Below are positions 19,177-27,388 of a stretch of DNA of 64,000 nucleotides, in pieces (the stretch's first letter is position 1; each line of letters opens with the position of its first letter). The position numbers were made by a program, and so were the translations under genes. The stretch lies in IMG/VR virus record IMGVR_UViG_3300037485_001872, positions 1 to 64,000 of that record. One strand, written 5' to 3'. The stretch comes from a virus. The notes beneath the pieces were generated by a model that did not search any database, was not told the DNA's origin, and saw only the letters and a list, made by a program, of their open reading frames with translations.

Positions 19177-21231
19177 TTAGTAATTTATACTTTCTTTTTT
19201 TCTTTTTATATTAACAAACCCTTTACTCATCATTTTGGCATCTTTTATATTTTTCTTTCGAATAGCATCATCTATATTTTTTTCTCGTGGAATTATTCTA
19301 CGCCTATCTAATTCTCTAGCCCAACCTAATGCTAAAGAAAAAGCTGTTAATCTATCATGATTTTCATCATATTTAAAATCAATAATTTCTTCTAGTAGGT
19401 CTACATCTGGTATAAAATAAACACCTAATTTAGTTATGGGGGTTCCATCATCTTCATAACCTATAACCACTTCTTCATTACAGTAATCTGCGGCTAGGGA
19501 TAATAAATATGCTTGGTTTTTTACAGATGGATATATTCCTAAATTATTAGATGGTTTCGAATTTGGATTTATTAACTTTGAAAATTCTACACCGTCTGCT
19601 AGAAGCATTTCCGCTTTATTTTTACTTTTTAAGTACTCTATAAATGCGGTATCAACATTTTCTATTAAAGTTTCTGCTCCCCACCCCTCTATCATTAACT
19701 CACAATTTCTATTAAATGCAATCATTGTTGATGGTCTAGCTGCATAAGAACATTTTATTATTTCTATTGGGGTTGAAAGATTAAATCTTCGTTGTAATAT
19801 ATATAATGTACCTACCGAATCTGTTCCTGATAAAGCTTGTTTATAGCCATCTAAACCTCCTACAAACTCACCATAAGATGGCTTTATTATTGGAGGGTCA
19901 TCAAAAAATATAACAGGTGCATTACACATTCCTCCTTTAAAAGGATATTGTGCTCTTTGTTTTTCAGAAAATTCATATCCTAAAATACCACTACCTTTAT
20001 CAAAAATATCCACATTTCTTCCAATATTACCTTCTTCTATTAACTTTTGTCTATGTAGTCTAGCATCATTTGATGGAAATGGGGAATTTACATTAGATAT
20101 GAAGCAGTCTTCAGTACATGTTGGATAATACATCTTTCGTTTATTTGTAGCATCAGCGTCTTTCTTAACTTTAATAAGTTCCTCGTGTAAAACTTTTTTA
20201 GCATTAGACCAATCTGTAGTTTGTATATTAATTTTTTTAAGTTCTTTATCTTCTACTTTTAAATAACCCGCTAAATTGTTTTCTATTTTAATAAGTCCTG
20301 ATTCTCCCGTCATTTGTGCTGGAACAAACACCCCAAATGTACTTCTCTTCCATGTTATATCTGTTATATCTGGTACTTTATTTTCAAGCCTATCCCAATC
20401 CATTGGCATAATATTATATGTTGTTGGGTCAGATAACACTGTTGCAGCATCTTTTGATAGTTCTACGTTCCCACTCGTCCCAGTTAAAATAGGAACAAGC
20501 TTCATTCCATGTATTGTCTTAAAAGCAGGAAGAGCACTTTGTAAAAATGGAATAAATCCGAACTTGCCACATTCGTCCAATACCCACCCTACTGGAGAAC
20601 CTCCCGCACCTTTTTCAGATGCTTTACCTATCCCATCAACCGCATTCTTTATTATTATTTCTGAGTATGGGATTTCTTCATTAGACTTATGCTTGACCCC
20701 TAATTTTATATGGCTATTCCAATCTTGGGTGTTTGAAGGAAGTTTAAAAGCAGGGTGCATATTAATCATTCCTATTTTTATAAGTCCTGATAATTGTTTT
20801 AAATCTGGGTCAGAACCCCCAATTACTTCTGATTTTCCATTTTCTTTAGTTGTGGCAAGGTGTGATAGTACAGAGGATATTATACTACTTTTACTATATC
20901 TTCTTGTTCCAAATAACATTAAAACTTTATCTAAATCCTCTGCTGCTTGGTAATTTTCCATAAAATACCACTCATTATCTCTAAGAGGTGGATTCATTAT
21001 TTTTTCAGTTTTATCTGGTTGTGGTATTGGAGTTTTAAAATAATTTAAATGAAAATATAACCATGGATGAATGTGTATACCTCCTATAGTTATACCATGG
21101 TTAATTTTATACCATTCTTCTTTAAAAAATTGTAATGTTGATTTTTCTTGTTCCCAATACGGAAGTTTCTTATTCCACTCAGGAATATTCTTCATATTAA
21201 TGAACATTTCATTACTACTACTTACACTCAT
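19177..21231 (-). CDS. terL: Terminase large subunit
   Basis: 684 residues. The ATPase domain shows a Walker A-like P-loop LFGTRRYSKSS (106-116) and Walker B VGWVLDE (214-220). The RNase H-like nuclease domain begins around FVGGLDGYKQ (about residue 455), where the first catalytic Asp is expected, and continues to the late acidic motif near YDENHDRLTAFSLA. It packages phage DNA into the prohead through the portal. It overlaps the preceding gene by 14 bases, as terminase subunits often do. Confidence 0.9.
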   Translation of the reverse strand: MSVSSSNEMFINMKNIPEWNKKLPYWEQEKSTLQFFKEEWYKINHGITIGGIHIHPWLYFHLNYFKTPIPQPDKTEKIMNPPLRDNEWYFMENYQAAEDLDKVLMLFGTRRYSKSSIISSVLSHLATTKENGKSEVIGGSDPDLKQLSGLIKIGMINMHPAFKLPSNTQDWNSHIKLGVKHKSNEEIPYSEIIIKNAVDGIGKASEKGAGGSPVGWVLDECGKFGFIPFLQSALPAFKTIHGMKLVPILTGTSGNVELSKDAATVLSDPTTYNIMPMDWDRLENKVPDITDITWKRSTFGVFVPAQMTGESGLIKIENNLAGYLKVEDKELKKINIQTTDWSNAKKVLHEELIKVKKDADATNKRKMYYPTCTEDCFISNVNSPFPSNDARLHRQKLIEEGNIGRNVDIFDKGSGILGYEFSEKQRAQYPFKGGMCNAPVIFFDDPPIIKPSYGEFVGGLDGYKQALSGTDSVGTLYILQRRFNLSTPIEIIKCSYAARPSTMIAFNRNCELMIEGWGAETLIENVDTAFIEYLKSKNKAEMLLADGVEFSKLINPNSKPSNNLGIYPSVKNQAYLLSLAADYCNEEVVIGYEDDGTPITKLGVYFIPDVDLLEEIIDFKYDENHDRLTAFSLALGWARELDRRRIIPREKNIDDAIRKKNIKDAKMMSKGFVNIKRKKESINY

Positions 21232-21763
21232 CTCTGTTTATGAATTCTAATATTTCTGGAAAATTTTCTTCCATCATTCTGGCCATTGGTATTGATATTA
21301 TTTTATCTGAGTGAATAGGTAGTACAACTTTTTTGATTTTTTGCTGAACATTTAACTTATTTTTCTCCTTTTTAAAAAATATTACATTCTTTAAAATATC
21401 TTCTTGAAAGTCCATCTCATCTCCTCTATTTATAGCTGCCTCAGAATCCTCTGAAACACCATAATCTTGCCACCTTTCCGTTTCAAAATAAGTATGGGCT
21501 CTCTCTATATAATTATCTAATTCCTCAACAAGAGTTGAATTAAATTTTTTTATCTCCTCATTTTTTAGATTTCCATCCGATTCTTTTATTACGTCTTGCA
21601 TTTTTGTGCAGAACCCCTTTAGAATTTTTATATGGAGAGTGTGTTCATCTTTTCTAAATTTTCTAAGAGAAATATCTGCCCAATTGACAGTTCTTAGATA
21701 GTTTGCCTCTCGTTCAAGAACCTCTCCATGTTCTTCTATAAATAATAATGCGTCTTCAATCAT
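21218..21763 (-). CDS. Terminase-associated protein (small subunit candidate)
   Basis: 181 residues, helical and charged, directly upstream of terL and overlapping it by 14 bases. Position and size fit a terminase small subunit, but no helix-turn-helix is obvious, so the assignment is by synteny alone. Confidence 0.55.
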   Translation of the reverse strand: MIEDALLFIEEHGEVLEREANYLRTVNWADISLRKFRKDEHTLHIKILKGFCTKMQDVIKESDGNLKNEEIKKFNSTLVEELDNYIERAHTYFETERWQDYGVSEDSEAAINRGDEMDFQEDILKNVIFFKKEKNKLNVQQKIKKVVLPIHSDKIISIPMARMMEENFPEILEFINRDECK

Positions 21764-21775
21764 GATGTTTTTAAA

Positions 21776-21801
21776 CGAAAAAGTCGGAGGGTTACTCCGA
21801 C
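21776..21801 (-). terminator. Intrinsic terminator upstream of the terminase genes
   Basis: GTCGGAG and CTCCGAC form a 7-bp stem with a 5-base loop, followed on the minus strand by TTTTT. It ends the first segment of the leftward operon just before 21763. Confidence 0.85.
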
Positions 21802-21821
21802 ATTCCGTATGGTTAAGTGGT

Positions 21822-22151
21822 TTATTTTACTATTTCTAGCTGTGGTTTTGAAAGTTCTTCAATACTAGTTGCAACTCCTGCATCTGTGTTGTCTTGATGT
21901 ACTACAAACATTGTACCTAACATATCTGAGAGTGCCATTCCTTTTTCTGTCAGGTAAACTAAAGGTTTATTTTCATCTGAAAACATTTCCTCTGGGGTTG
22001 GCTTCATAGTCCAAAAGGTTTTTCTTTCATCATCATTTAAATGTGTAAGAAGATTTAATAAGGAGGTGAATACGGCTCCTGGCATAATTACTTTCGCATC
22101 TTCTTTATACGAGAATTTTGTGTAATCGGTTGGTGTTTCGGTTTTTTTCAT
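21822..22151 (-). CDS. Unknown late-operon protein
   Basis: 109 residues, soluble, acidic, mixed alpha/beta. Its start overlaps the 22148 gene by 4 bases and it is followed by the terminator at 21776. No recognisable motif. Confidence 0.65.
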   Translation of the reverse strand: MKKTETPTDYTKFSYKEDAKVIMPGAVFTSLLNLLTHLNDDERKTFWTMKPTPEEMFSDENKPLVYLTEKGMALSDMLGTMFVVHQDNTDAGVATSIEELSKPQLEIVK

Positions 22152-22396
22152 ATACGTTCTTTTTTTAATATTGCTGTTTCTGCTAAAAATGTTGCTATTT
22201 CAATATAATCTATGGCTTGACAAATTTTATTCATTTGTTCAATTTGTACATCTGTTTCCTCATCACCTTCATTTTCTAACATTGGTGTGGCTCCTTCTAG
22301 GAGGTCTATAAACTCTGCTGCAATTTCTCTTATAGAATTTATTGTATCATTCGATGTATTGGGTTTACCAACTTTCCATTCTCCTAGATTTTTCAT
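22148..22396 (-). CDS. Small helical protein, unknown
   Basis: 82 residues, Glu/Ile-rich and helical. It overlaps both neighbours by 4 bases (ATGA type), so it is translationally coupled in the packaging-accessory cluster. Confidence 0.65.
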   Translation of the reverse strand: MKNLGEWKVGKPNTSNDTINSIREIAAEFIDLLEGATPMLENEGDEETDVQIEQMNKICQAIDYIEIATFLAETAILKKERI

Positions 22397-22848
22397 ACTA
22401 ATAAGCTTTTAATATAGTTATCAATGAAAGGAGCTTCCTTTAAAGAAAGAGATTTTTCCTTCATTATCTTTAATAAATCAGGCCGTCTTGATTGTACTTC
22501 TCCTTTATCTATTACAAAGATGTTTTCAGAGTTTTTTGTATATCCCTCTACAATTTTAAGTTCTTCCTCAGAAAGTTCTAATTCCACACCTAAAATAACA
22601 GATGTTAAATAACATTCAGCCACTCTATGCATTAATTTATTTAAATCAGCAATTAGTAAGCTTTGATATTGCACTAATGCAAAGTGTTCTGTACATAGAT
22701 TTTTTTGAATATTTACATCTGATGCATCTTGTACACTTTTTTCTATTCCTTTTATTTCTTCCACTAACTTTTTTACAGTGGCATTAATTTTTTCAATCCC
22801 ATCAATATGGGAGGCCAATCTTTCTTTTACTTTATTTGTCATCATCAA
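22393..22848 (-). CDS. Coiled-coil protein, unknown
   Basis: 151 residues; about 10-60 is a predicted coiled coil rich in Lys, Glu and Val. Start codons at 22848, 22845 and 22842 are all possible (MMM). It overlaps the upstream gene by 17 bases. Confidence 0.62.
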   Translation of the reverse strand: MMMTNKVKERLASHIDGIEKINATVKKLVEEIKGIEKSVQDASDVNIQKNLCTEHFALVQYQSLLIADLNKLMHRVAECYLTSVILGVELELSEEELKIVEGYTKNSENIFVIDKGEVQSRRPDLLKIMKEKSLSLKEAPFIDNYIKSLLV

Positions 22849-23059
22849 TTTCGTTTATTCTTTTTTCAAATTTAATTGTTCTTTCAATAGCTGCCATAAA
22901 GTCTGTATCTTTAATATGCATAAGCCATGCTGAGTGTGTATCATCTGGTTTAATTTTAGAATCTCGTAGAACAGAATATATTAATTCTCCAAAACTAAAA
23001 TTAGGAACAGTGGTGTGTAATTCGGTTAATTTATCTATTAAAAGTAATTGTATCCTCAT
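22832..23059 (-). CDS. Small protein, unknown
   Basis: 75 residues, mixed helix and strand, starting MRIQLLLIDKLTELH. It lies one base after the DUF1573-like gene and overlaps the coiled-coil gene downstream. Confidence 0.6.
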   Translation of the reverse strand: MRIQLLLIDKLTELHTTVPNFSFGELIYSVLRDSKIKPDDTHSAWLMHIKDTDFMAAIERTIKFEKRINEIDDDK

Positions 23060-23060
23060 T

Positions 23061-23738
23061 TTATTTTGTTTTTAATCCTTTAACTTTAATTTCAATTGAT
23101 TCAAAATTTGCAGCGGATGGTGTTTTTTTATATGTTATGTGTACCCTCTTTCCCCACACACCTAATGATAATTTAGAGGTATCTACACCTATAGTAAGCT
23201 CTGTTTGAGTAGGTGATAACACTCTAAAAGTTGGTGTTGTACATCCACAATTTGCTGTAGCTGTTTTTATTATTCCAGTACCTTCTAGAATAAGCTTAAC
23301 AGTCATATTTGTTGTATTATTCATCAACCCATAGTCTACGACATAATGACTTCCATCGGATGATAGATTTATATTAACTTTACTTGGACTTAAATTTATA
23401 ATATTAAAATCTTCTGAATTTGTAGTGTGAACTAATAGTCTTGGCCATTTTGGAACCAATGCTTTTTCTTCTAGACCACATGCTTCTTCTTTTTGTCCTG
23501 CCTTACGTCTTATGAAACAACCACATGCATTACACTGAGGTTCATTTACATCCACTATATTAACAGCATTTGCTAAAAAGTTTATTACATTATTCTTTAT
23601 CCCTTCAACACCAGCATTTGCAGAATTATACTCACATCCAGCACAAATCTTCAACCGTGCTTCATACCAATCCTCCCCAATTGGTAGGGGACTAGAAAAA
23701 GCATCAATTATACTCTCCACTTTACTTATCTTTTTCAT
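23061..23738 (-). CDS. Zinc-cluster plus DUF1573-like protein
   Basis: 225 residues. The N-terminal half has paired cysteines typical of zinc binding: CAGC near residue 33, CNAC and CGC near 70-76, and a lone Cys near 88. The C-terminal half, about 105-225, is an Ig-like beta domain with TANCGCTTPTF, the signature of DUF1573, a domain common in Bacteroidota. The combination is unusual. It lies 4 bases inside the HU-like gene's end. Its role is unknown; virion or assembly factor is a guess. Confidence 0.65.
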   Translation of the reverse strand: MKKISKVESIIDAFSSPLPIGEDWYEARLKICAGCEYNSANAGVEGIKNNVINFLANAVNIVDVNEPQCNACGCFIRRKAGQKEEACGLEEKALVPKWPRLLVHTTNSEDFNIINLSPSKVNINLSSDGSHYVVDYGLMNNTTNMTVKLILEGTGIIKTATANCGCTTPTFRVLSPTQTELTIGVDTSKLSLGVWGKRVHITYKKTPSAANFESIEIKVKGLKTK

Positions 23739-24172
23739 CTTTCGTTTTGTATTTTTTCTATATCTTTAAAATTCATTCTACAAGTCCACATTTTCATCAT
23801 CATTTGTGGTCTTTTAAAATTTACAAGTTTTGTTTTGAACTTTATGGTTCCGTCTTTTATTTGTTCTTTAGCATGTTGAAAAATAATTGAGTGAAGATGT
23901 TCAAGCTTCTCAAGTTTTTTTCTAGCCTCTTCAGAAACTGATGTTCCATTTTTATCTCGGCTCTCTATTTTATATTTTACTAAGTTTCTATAATAGGCTG
24001 CGAAATATAAATTTCCAATAAATGGTAGATGTATATTTACATGATTTGTTTTAATTAAATAATGTAAAAAATCTATGCTTGATGCTAATACCTCTTCTAC
24101 ATCAGATTTTTTATATCCGTGTTTTTTTACAACATTTTCAATTAATTCGTCTTTTAATAATATACTACCCAT
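23735..24172 (-). CDS. HU/IHF-fold DNA-binding protein
   Basis: 145 residues. The N-terminus (LIENVVKKHGYKKSDVEEVLASSIDFL) has the two-helix start of HU/IHF proteins and is followed by VNIHLPFIGNLYF, matching the beta segment of that fold. The arm region is replaced by a Lys/Glu helix, and the C-terminal ~50 residues are basic. IHF-like genes close to terminase are a feature of crAss-like phages, which is one reason to suspect that relationship. Confidence 0.65.
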   Translation of the reverse strand: MGSILLKDELIENVVKKHGYKKSDVEEVLASSIDFLHYLIKTNHVNIHLPFIGNLYFAAYYRNLVKYKIESRDKNGTSVSEEARKKLEKLEHLHSIIFQHAKEQIKDGTIKFKTKLVNFKRPQMMMKMWTCRMNFKDIEKIQNER

Positions 24173-24551
24173 TTATAAATTTAATACCGAATTTTGGTTC
24201 TGAGTCCTTTTCGGATTCAATATAATTTTTTAAAGCTTCTACAGTGGCTGCTAATGCTTTTTCATTATTTCTAAAACCTGATTTAACTAAATATCCTTTT
24301 TTAGTAAGTTCAGCATTAATTTGATTTAGGTTTGTTCTTTTTAATTCTGGATTACTTTGTAGAATAAAGTTTTTAGTATCCTCAGAATATCCTTTGATTA
24401 TGTAGTAAGTCAAAACATCTACCAATTTAGGACGAAGATAGTTTTTACCTTTTTTTAAATTATGACACATTGTATAAAATGTCAAGAACTTTCTTAACAA
24501 ATCATATTCACTATAGAATGGTAATTCAAAGGTATAAAGTTTTTTACTCAT
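24165..24551 (-). CDS. Helical, possibly winged-helix protein
   Basis: 128 residues, basic. The segment RTNLNQINAELTKKGYLVKSGFRNNEK looks like a recognition-helix-plus-wing arrangement. It is the second gene of the leftward operon, so it could be a late regulator. Inference only. Confidence 0.55.
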   Translation of the reverse strand: MSKKLYTFELPFYSEYDLLRKFLTFYTMCHNLKKGKNYLRPKLVDVLTYYIIKGYSEDTKNFILQSNPELKRTNLNQINAELTKKGYLVKSGFRNNEKALAATVEALKNYIESEKDSEPKFGIKFING

Positions 24552-24721
24552 AATTTTATTAAAACATAGAAGGTTAAAAAGCTAATTTGTGTAATACACA
24601 TTGCTATAAAATTATAAGTGTTACCAAATATCCACTCATCACTCTTCAATCTAAAAAATTGAGTTAGAGTATAGATAAGACCTATAAAAGGAATATGTGG
24701 TATAAGGTATCTAAATTTCAA
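24548..24721 (-). CDS. Small membrane protein with TTG start, first gene of the late operon
   Basis: A 57-residue frame starts with TTG at 24721 and ends in TGA overlapping the ATG of the next gene. The residues are strongly hydrophobic (LIPHIPFIGLIYTL and IAMCITQISFLTFYVLI), suggesting two membrane spans. The TTG is 5 bases past the TATCTTTG promoter element, so the message would be almost leaderless. No ATG alternative keeps the frame. Confidence 0.5.
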   Translation of the reverse strand: MKFRYLIPHIPFIGLIYTLTQFFRLKSDEWIFGNTYNFIAMCITQISFLTFYVLIKL

Positions 24722-24726
24722 CACCA

Positions 24727-24762
24727 CAAAGATACAAAATTAAATTTGAAAGATTTAATCAA
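24727..24762 (-). promoter_or_regulatory. Putative main promoter of the leftward late operon
   Basis: Minus strand TATCTTTG (24734-24727). The best TTG lies 25 bases upstream (24762-24760), longer than usual, so recognition may need help from a phage factor. Confidence 0.6.
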
Positions 24763-25130
24763 GTTTTAATCAAAATCTTTTCGGGCATAGGGGGTAGCTT
24801 CTTATCTAAGAATAATACTCTACAATATACTAAGAGAATATTAATTGTAAGAGTAATTGGTTAGAACTTATTGCTCCTTCAACGCAAGAACCCCATGTCA
24901 GAAAATGGTAGTTTTCTGCTGTGGGTTCCGTACATGTGACCAATTTATTTTATTAAATTTCCACCTTCCGCAAAGAGCCTATCTAACTCAGCACCTATCG
25001 AGTAATGTAGACGTTTAGCCGCCATATCCGCAGGTATTACTCAAACCCACCCTGCTACAGTCTTGGACTTCTGGTACTGTAATGTTTCGTTTAATCCCCA
25101 GGTACGTTTTTATTCACCCCGAATTAAATA
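24763..25130. other. Divergent intergenic region with strong RNA-type hairpins, no gene
   Basis: No plausible protein gene. It holds a long imperfect stem: GAACCC (24888-93) with GGGTTC (24923-28), enclosing CAGAAAA (24899-905) with TTTTCTG (24912-18). It also holds a 7-bp long-range pair, GAGTAAT (25000-06) with ATTACTC (25036-42). Base composition is less AT-rich than flanking DNA, consistent with a structured RNA or protein-binding control region. Confidence 0.55.
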
Positions 25131-25133
25131 TAA

Positions 25134-25167
25134 ATAAAAAACCCACAACAGGTAGAGCTGCTGCGGG
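25134..25167 (-). terminator. Terminator of the leftward noncoding RNA
   Basis: On the minus strand CCCGCAGCAG and CTGTTGTGGG form a 10-bp stem with two G-T pairs, a 6-base loop and a following TTTTTT. The wobble pairs work only on the minus strand, which fixes the direction. Confidence 0.85.
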
Positions 25168-25303
25168 CTTAATATGGTCTAAGGTAGACACAATCTTGCT
25201 ACACCTCTACGTGCATTTGTTTTAATTTGTTGCGGTTACAGGCTACGACCCTGCTGTTTCTGGGATATGAACCCAGTGTGTAATCCATTTTTCACTCAAC
25301 CGC
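25134..25303 (-). ncRNA. Self-contained noncoding RNA, about 170 nt
   Basis: A promoter at 25338-25308 and a terminator at 25167-25134 bracket a sequence with no reading frame of note. With the four-base spacing seen elsewhere the transcript would begin at the first base of a 6-7-bp closing stem (GCGGTT with AACCGC). The 5' half forms the tRNA-like cloverleaf described separately; the 3' half leads to the terminator. Function unknown. Confidence 0.65.
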
Positions 25304-25304
25304 C
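25231..25304 (-). tRNA. tRNA-like cloverleaf with CAT anticodon loop
   Basis: Minus strand: acceptor GCGGTT pairs with AACCGC; a 3-bp D-like stem GTG/CAC closes a loop with GG; the anticodon arm CTGGG-TTCATAT-CCCAG is perfect with CAT at 25269-25267; and a 5-base variable region is followed by GCAGG/CCTGT. The T loop is GTCGTAG, not TTCRANY, and the D stem is short, so it may be a degenerate or mimic tRNA-Met/Ile rather than a working one. No CCA is encoded. Confidence 0.45.
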
Positions 25305-25307
25305 CTA

Positions 25308-25338
25308 CAAAGGTAGGCAATTAATTTTAAAAAAACAA
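25308..25338 (-). promoter_or_regulatory. Promoter of the leftward noncoding RNA
   Basis: Minus strand TTG (25338-25336), 20 bases, TACCTTTG (25315-25308). The predicted +1 falls at the start of the tRNA-like acceptor stem. Confidence 0.7.
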
Positions 25339-25390
25339 GAGAATAATATTATATTTTATTTTGTGTGAATATGATGAAATATTATTTATT

Positions 25391-25420
25391 TTGTACTATC
25401 ACTTTTATGTCCTATATTTG
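25391..25420 (+). promoter_or_regulatory. Promoter of the rightward GIY-YIG gene
   Basis: TTG (25391-93), 19 bases, TATATTTG (25413-20). It lies inside the longer frame that begins at 25365, which argues for translation from the ATG at 25437. Confidence 0.82.
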
Positions 25421-25436
25421 CATTATTAAAACTAAT

Positions 25437-26114
25437 ATGAAATTAATAGGAGTATATATGATAACATCACCTACTGGGAGACGTTATATTGGAAGTTCTA
25501 TTAATATTGATAATAGATGGAAACAGTATATTAAGGGGTATTGTGATGGGCAACATAAACTTAAAAATTCATTTTTAAAATATGGTAGTGAAGCACATAC
25601 TTTTGAAATAATAGCTATAACTACTCCAGGAGAAAGATTAAAGTGGGAACATATTTTAGGAATGTATTATGATGTTTTAGGAGAGAAAGGAATGAATTGT
25701 ATTTTACCAGGATATGATGATATACCTGCTATATACAGTGATGAAACAAGAGAAAAAATAGCTAAAATTCATATTGGAGCTAAACGTTCTGAAGAATCAA
25801 AAAAGAGAATGTCAATTGCCCAAATGGGTAAGAAAATGGCTCCAGAATCTATTGCAAAAACAGTAGCTGCAAATAAAGGTAGAAAATATACTCCTGAGCA
25901 AATAATAAATTATTGTAAGGGGCAGGCAAATAGAAATGAGGATTGGTTAAGAAAAATAGGAGAATCTAAACAAAAATTAGTATTAGATACTTACACTGGT
26001 ATTTTTTATAATTCTGCAAAAGAAGCTTGTTTAGTAACAAACTATAAATATGAATATTTTTGTAGTATGTTAATAGGTAAAAAAAGAAATAGAACAACTT
26101 TACAATATGTTTAA
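25437..26114 (+). CDS. GIY-YIG homing endonuclease
   Basis: 225 residues from the ATG at 25437; the upstream 24 codons overlap the promoter and are not used. The GIY-YIG motif is LIGVYMITSPTGRRYIGSS at residues 3-21, followed by NUMOD3-like repeats (KIHIGAKRSEES, RMSIAQMGKK) and a C-terminal NUMOD1-like segment TGIFYNSAKEAC. Close relative of 18532-19173. It is the first rightward gene after the divergent region. Confidence 0.88.
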   Translation: MKLIGVYMITSPTGRRYIGSSINIDNRWKQYIKGYCDGQHKLKNSFLKYGSEAHTFEIIAITTPGERLKWEHILGMYYDVLGEKGMNCILPGYDDIPAIYSDETREKIAKIHIGAKRSEESKKRMSIAQMGKKMAPESIAKTVAANKGRKYTPEQIINYCKGQANRNEDWLRKIGESKQKLVLDTYTGIFYNSAKEACLVTNYKYEYFCSMLIGKKRNRTTLQYV

Positions 26115-26134
26115 TTAAATAAAACCATAAAATT

Positions 26135-26377
26135 ATGATACATTATGAAAGGGATATAGAGGTTAACAGTTTTGAAGATTATCTAGATTGTTGGGATTTT
26201 TTAAGTATGGATTTAATCACAGATAAATTCTGGAATGAAAACTATGAGTTCATAAAATCTATGACTTTTGATTTATATCAAGTAGAAAAGAATCTAGGAG
26301 AGATAAACCTAAAACTATCAGCAAAAAGATTGGAAATAATTTTTTCCAACTTATTTAAATACGGAATAATTTCATAA
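26135..26377 (+). CDS. Small acidic protein, unknown
   Basis: 80 residues, helical, Asp/Glu-rich. It follows the GIY-YIG gene by 20 bases and precedes the tnpB relic. No family recognised. Confidence 0.6.
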   Translation: MIHYERDIEVNSFEDYLDCWDFLSMDLITDKFWNENYEFIKSMTFDLYQVEKNLGEINLKLSAKRLEIIFSNLFKYGIIS

Positions 26378-26423
26378 ATATAATAATTTTAGAATATACT
26401 TAAAATTTAAAAAAGTGAATAGA

Positions 26424-26620
26424 TTGAAGGCATATAAGTTTAGACTTTATCCAAATAAGCAGCAAGAGATTTTATTGCCAGTAAAAACATTTTAAAAGAA
26501 GGTCGTAGGAGTTTAGGCGACTTAACAGACACAGAGACAGAGGTTACAAAGTCTATGAAGTGTTTAAAATTAAGTAACAATAATTGTTATTTAAATTATA
26601 ACTATGGAATTATCAGTTAA
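26424..26620 (+). pseudogene. Relic of an IS200/IS605-type tnpB gene with internal deletion
   Basis: From 26424 the frame reads LKAYKFRLYPNKQQEILLP, the standard TnpB/OrfB N-terminus, and stops at about 26495. In another frame, 26486-26620 reads ILKEGRRSLGDLTDTETEVTKS, resembling the TnpB C-terminal tail. About 300 codons, including the whole nuclease, are missing between them. The deletion joined the two ends out of frame. The right end, where TnpB guide RNAs arise, is still present up to the terminator at 26649. Confidence 0.7.
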
Positions 26621-26648
26621 TTATATTTATGTTTTAAATTTTAAATAA

Positions 26649-26678
26649 GACCACATCTTTACCGAGTGGTCTTTTTTT
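26649..26678 (+). terminator. Intrinsic terminator
   Basis: GACCAC and GTGGTC pair over an 11-base loop and are followed by seven T. It closes the transcript after the tnpB relic. Confidence 0.8.
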
Positions 26679-26684
26679 ATCCCC

Positions 26685-26987
26685 ATGTTACTATCAGAAA
26701 TTGAAGACAAGTTATATATACACCAACAAACAATGTTGGATACACCAGAACCCAGGGAAATACTTGAGGCTTTAATAACTGTATTTGAAAAAAATGGAAA
26801 ATTTTACCTAGTGGAGGGTTATCCACAAATGAGACTTTATCAAAATGGTGTTTTAGCTGATGTAATATGTGAGTCTAAACTCCTTTTTAGATTTAAAAGA
26901 GTGGAATATGTTCCCCTTCATAAAATACCACACCACGTAAGTGATAACCTATGCCAAAGAAAACAGTCAAACGAAGAACAAATATAG
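26685..26987 (+). CDS. Unknown protein
   Basis: 100 residues, no motif seen. The ATG lies 6 bases past the terminator's T run, so expression depends on read-through or on an unseen promoter. It overlaps the HNH gene by 37 bases. Confidence 0.55.
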   Translation: MLLSEIEDKLYIHQQTMLDTPEPREILEALITVFEKNGKFYLVEGYPQMRLYQNGVLADVICESKLLFRFKRVEYVPLHKIPHHVSDNLCQRKQSNEEQI

Positions 26988-27388
26988 AACGCCCTTTTAA
27001 TATGGGTGAATGGACATCTGCAATGATGTTTGGGACAATCAGGTCAGCCTTGAGAAAAGCGTTTCAATATAACTGGAATCCAGCAAAAAAGGCTTTAGAA
27101 AATGCTAGAAGACAAAGTCAATCTAAAACAAATTTAAGACTAAAATATGAATATAAATGTGCTTGTTGTGGTAAATATTTTGAAAGAAAATTAGTAAATT
27201 TAGACCACAAGTTAGAGTGTGGAAGTTTAAAAACATGGGATGATGTAGCCCCATTCCTACAAAACCTTCTTCCTGAAGATGAAAATGCTTACCAAGTTTT
27301 ATGTATAGGAACAAAAGAGAAACCAGGGTGTCATCTAATTAAAACTAAAGAGTATATGGATAATAAGAGAAAAAATGAAAAACTATAA
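26951..27388 (+). CDS. HNH-like zinc nuclease
   Basis: 145 residues, basic. The C-terminal part has CACCGKYF (zinc knuckle), then LVNLDHKLECG (the DH of an HNH core) and VLCIGTKEKPGCHLIKTKE (the second metal-binding part, CxxH). This is the compact HNH seen in phage recombination or packaging nucleases. It precedes SSB, so a DNA-processing role fits. Confidence 0.65.
   Translation: MPKKTVKRRTNIERPFNMGEWTSAMMFGTIRSALRKAFQYNWNPAKKALENARRQSQSKTNLRLKYEYKCACCGKYFERKLVNLDHKLECGSLKTWDDVAPFLQNLLPEDENAYQVLCIGTKEKPGCHLIKTKEYMDNKRKNEKL

Noticed and set aside
20276-20953. A 225-codon rightward frame antisense to terL
   Set aside because: It lies wholly inside the terminase gene, whose motifs are intact, and lacks a promoter or family resemblance.
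25365-25436. Upstream extension of the GIY-YIG gene
   Set aside because: A perfect promoter lies at 25391-25420, so the extra codons would not be transcribed as part of the message.
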